From JAAYFT01 sp036562765 (GTDB taxonomy: Bacteria; Bacillota; Clostridia; Tissierellales; Tissierellaceae): DNA of 64,000 nucleotides. The notes beneath the pieces were generated by a model that searched no databases, was not told where the DNA came from, and saw only the letters and a list, made by a program, of their open reading frames with translations. This document shows positions 63,212 through 64,000 of the stretch, in pieces. The DNA lies in assembly GCA_036562765.1 (NCBI GenBank), contig DATCJO010000170.1, forward strand, positions 1 through 64,000, read 5' to 3'. How positions within the stretch are numbered: position 1 is the first letter of the stretch; every line of letters begins with the position of its first letter. A program made the translations under genes and the position numbers.

Positions 63212-63242
63212 CTAGAGGTTCCATTTTGGAACCTCTAGTTTT
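63212..63242 (+). terminator. Terminator of the flavin lipoprotein gene
   Basis: CTAGAGGTTCC (63212-63222), loop ATTTT, GGAACCTCTAG (63228-63238), then TTTT. Confidence 0.92.
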
Positions 63243-63268
63243 AACTTTAACTATTTGAGGTGGAATAG

Positions 63269-63817
63269 ATGGATATTACTCTGTCCAAGGATAGATATGA
63301 TGCAATAGTATCTTATGCTAGAAGTAATATGCTTAATTTAATAGCTACTGGTTCTCCAGCTTCTTCTGTTTTTCGTGGACAAGAAAGAACCGGAATAAAA
63401 CTTACTGATAATCCAGCTCATTTTTGCTTATATGTAACGGGAAAAGATGAAAAATTTCTTTATTCAATAGGGAAGAACAAGCATGATAATGTTGATATTT
63501 TTAATAGAATCTGTGCTGGTTTAAGAGAGTTAAAAGACGCAAGATGCTATAAACTTGAGCCTTTCTATCACAATGTTACAAAACAGCCTATAATATTAAT
63601 TAATATCCCTGAAAATGATAATGAAGCTACAAGAAAGAAACTATTTAATGATATAAATGAAGTAGCTAACAATGCTTATAAACTACAGCTAGGCGAACTC
63701 TTTGACAACAATAAAATAATCTCAGCAGTAACGGAAGATTTTCGCGATTTTGGAATAAAAGTAAGGGAAAGTTTTGATTTAGCAGTGAAATATGTAAATG
63801 AGTATAATTTTTCTTAA
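63269..63817 (+). CDS. Unknown soluble protein (182 aa)
   Basis: GAGGTGG precedes ATG 63269. A mixed alpha/beta protein, with FCLYVTGKDEKFLYSIGKNK and KQPIILINIPENDNEATRKK as its most strand-like parts and no membrane helix. It does not belong to a family I recognise. It stands between the flavin lipoprotein terminator and an open frame that may be its partner. Confidence 0.7.
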   Translation: MDITLSKDRYDAIVSYARSNMLNLIATGSPASSVFRGQERTGIKLTDNPAHFCLYVTGKDEKFLYSIGKNKHDNVDIFNRICAGLRELKDARCYKLEPFYHNVTKQPIILINIPENDNEATRKKLFNDINEVANNAYKLQLGELFDNNKIISAVTEDFRDFGIKVRESFDLAVKYVNEYNFS

Positions 63818-63846
63818 AAGAACATAACATAATAGATGATAAGATA

Positions 63847-64000
63847 ATGAAATTGAAGAGGGAAAATTTAGATGACTACTCAATTATAATACAAATATCA
63901 GTTTTAAAAGAATCAGTTGATAATTATAAATTAGACAATATAGAAAAAGAATTACATACATTATTCATAAAAAAGATTAAACCTACATTTATGATTGAAA
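63847..64000 (+). CDS. Partial reading frame running off the window
   Basis: ATG 63847 opens a frame without stop to the last base (MKLKRENLDDYSIIIQISVL...), at least 51 residues. The frame is open back to about 63808 and has no clear ribosome site, so the true start could be different or it may be a fragment. The lysine- and glutamate-rich composition resembles coding DNA of its neighbours. Confidence 0.4.
   Translation, partial: MKLKRENLDDYSIIIQISVLKESVDNYKLDNIEKELHTLFIKKIKPTFMIE

Overview
The window looks like a chromosomal segment of a low-GC, Gram-positive, spore-forming anaerobe of the Clostridia, most like the Tissierellales or peptide- and amino-acid-fermenting clostridia. The evidence is the very AT-rich DNA, the strong AGGAGG-type ribosome sites, Firmicute promoters of the TTGACA/TATAAT type, a T-box riboswitch, the rpsF-ssb-rpsR and yybS-gdpP-rplI-dnaB blocks, and a set of amino-acid catabolism genes (IorAB, AGCS symporter, M20 peptidases, PLP aminotransferases, a YedF/DUF3343 pair). 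No phage, complete insertion sequence, rRNA or CRISPR array is visible. The species cannot be named from this sequence alone.

Layout. 1-8.8 kb: a small basic protein, a hydrolase, a MocR-like regulator, a three-gene DUF2089/SHOCT module, a PQQ-like membrane-anchored protein, the yedF-DUF3343-mscS-DUF951 group and a CNNM/CorC membrane protein. 8.9-16.9 kb: a class-I aminotransferase, then rpsF-ssb-rpsR with a probable S6:S18 leader, then a MazG-like gene, yybS, gdpP, rplI and dnaB. 16.9-23.3 kb: a GNAT, two helicase-loading proteins, niaR, a PTS-IIC-like membrane protein behind a NiaR-type operator, a candidate small RNA, a serine T-box and serS. 23.3-27.3 kb: a lone panB, an M1 peptidase lipoprotein, a 35-residue membrane peptide and a D,D-carboxypeptidase. 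27.3-37.4 kb: two regulator-plus-ABC systems. One is LytTR/GHKL with twin ABC half-exporters, with a LytTR-type direct repeat in front of the exporters. The other is NarL/DesK-like with an ABC-2 exporter. 37.4-43.5 kb: tRNA-Arg(CCU), tadA, an ECF sigma factor locus with its own ECF-type promoter, a cupin regulator divergent from a DUF819-dipeptidase pair, and tRNA-Ser(CGA). 43.5-53.2 kb: a decayed S41 peptidase, pirin, peptidase and symporter genes, DUF1622 and iorAB. 53.2-64 kb: MoxR-DUF58-membrane protein, pncB, a Fur-boxed feoABC operon, an FMN/FAD fumarate-reductase-like lipoprotein and an unknown gene, with one open frame running off the end.

How the parts fit. Peptides and amino acids are taken up, hydrolysed, transaminated to 2-oxo acids and oxidised by ferredoxin-linked IorAB. 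A flavin lipoprotein outside the membrane may take electrons. NAD supply is represented by niaR, a putative vitamin carrier and pncB. The most interesting unexplained parts are the ECF sigma locus (38.3-40.3 kb), the LytTR-regulated twin ABC exporter with a sensor that lacks an input domain, the candidate RNA at 21.36-21.55 kb, and a family of palindromic intergenic elements, one of which sits between the serS T-box and its start codon.
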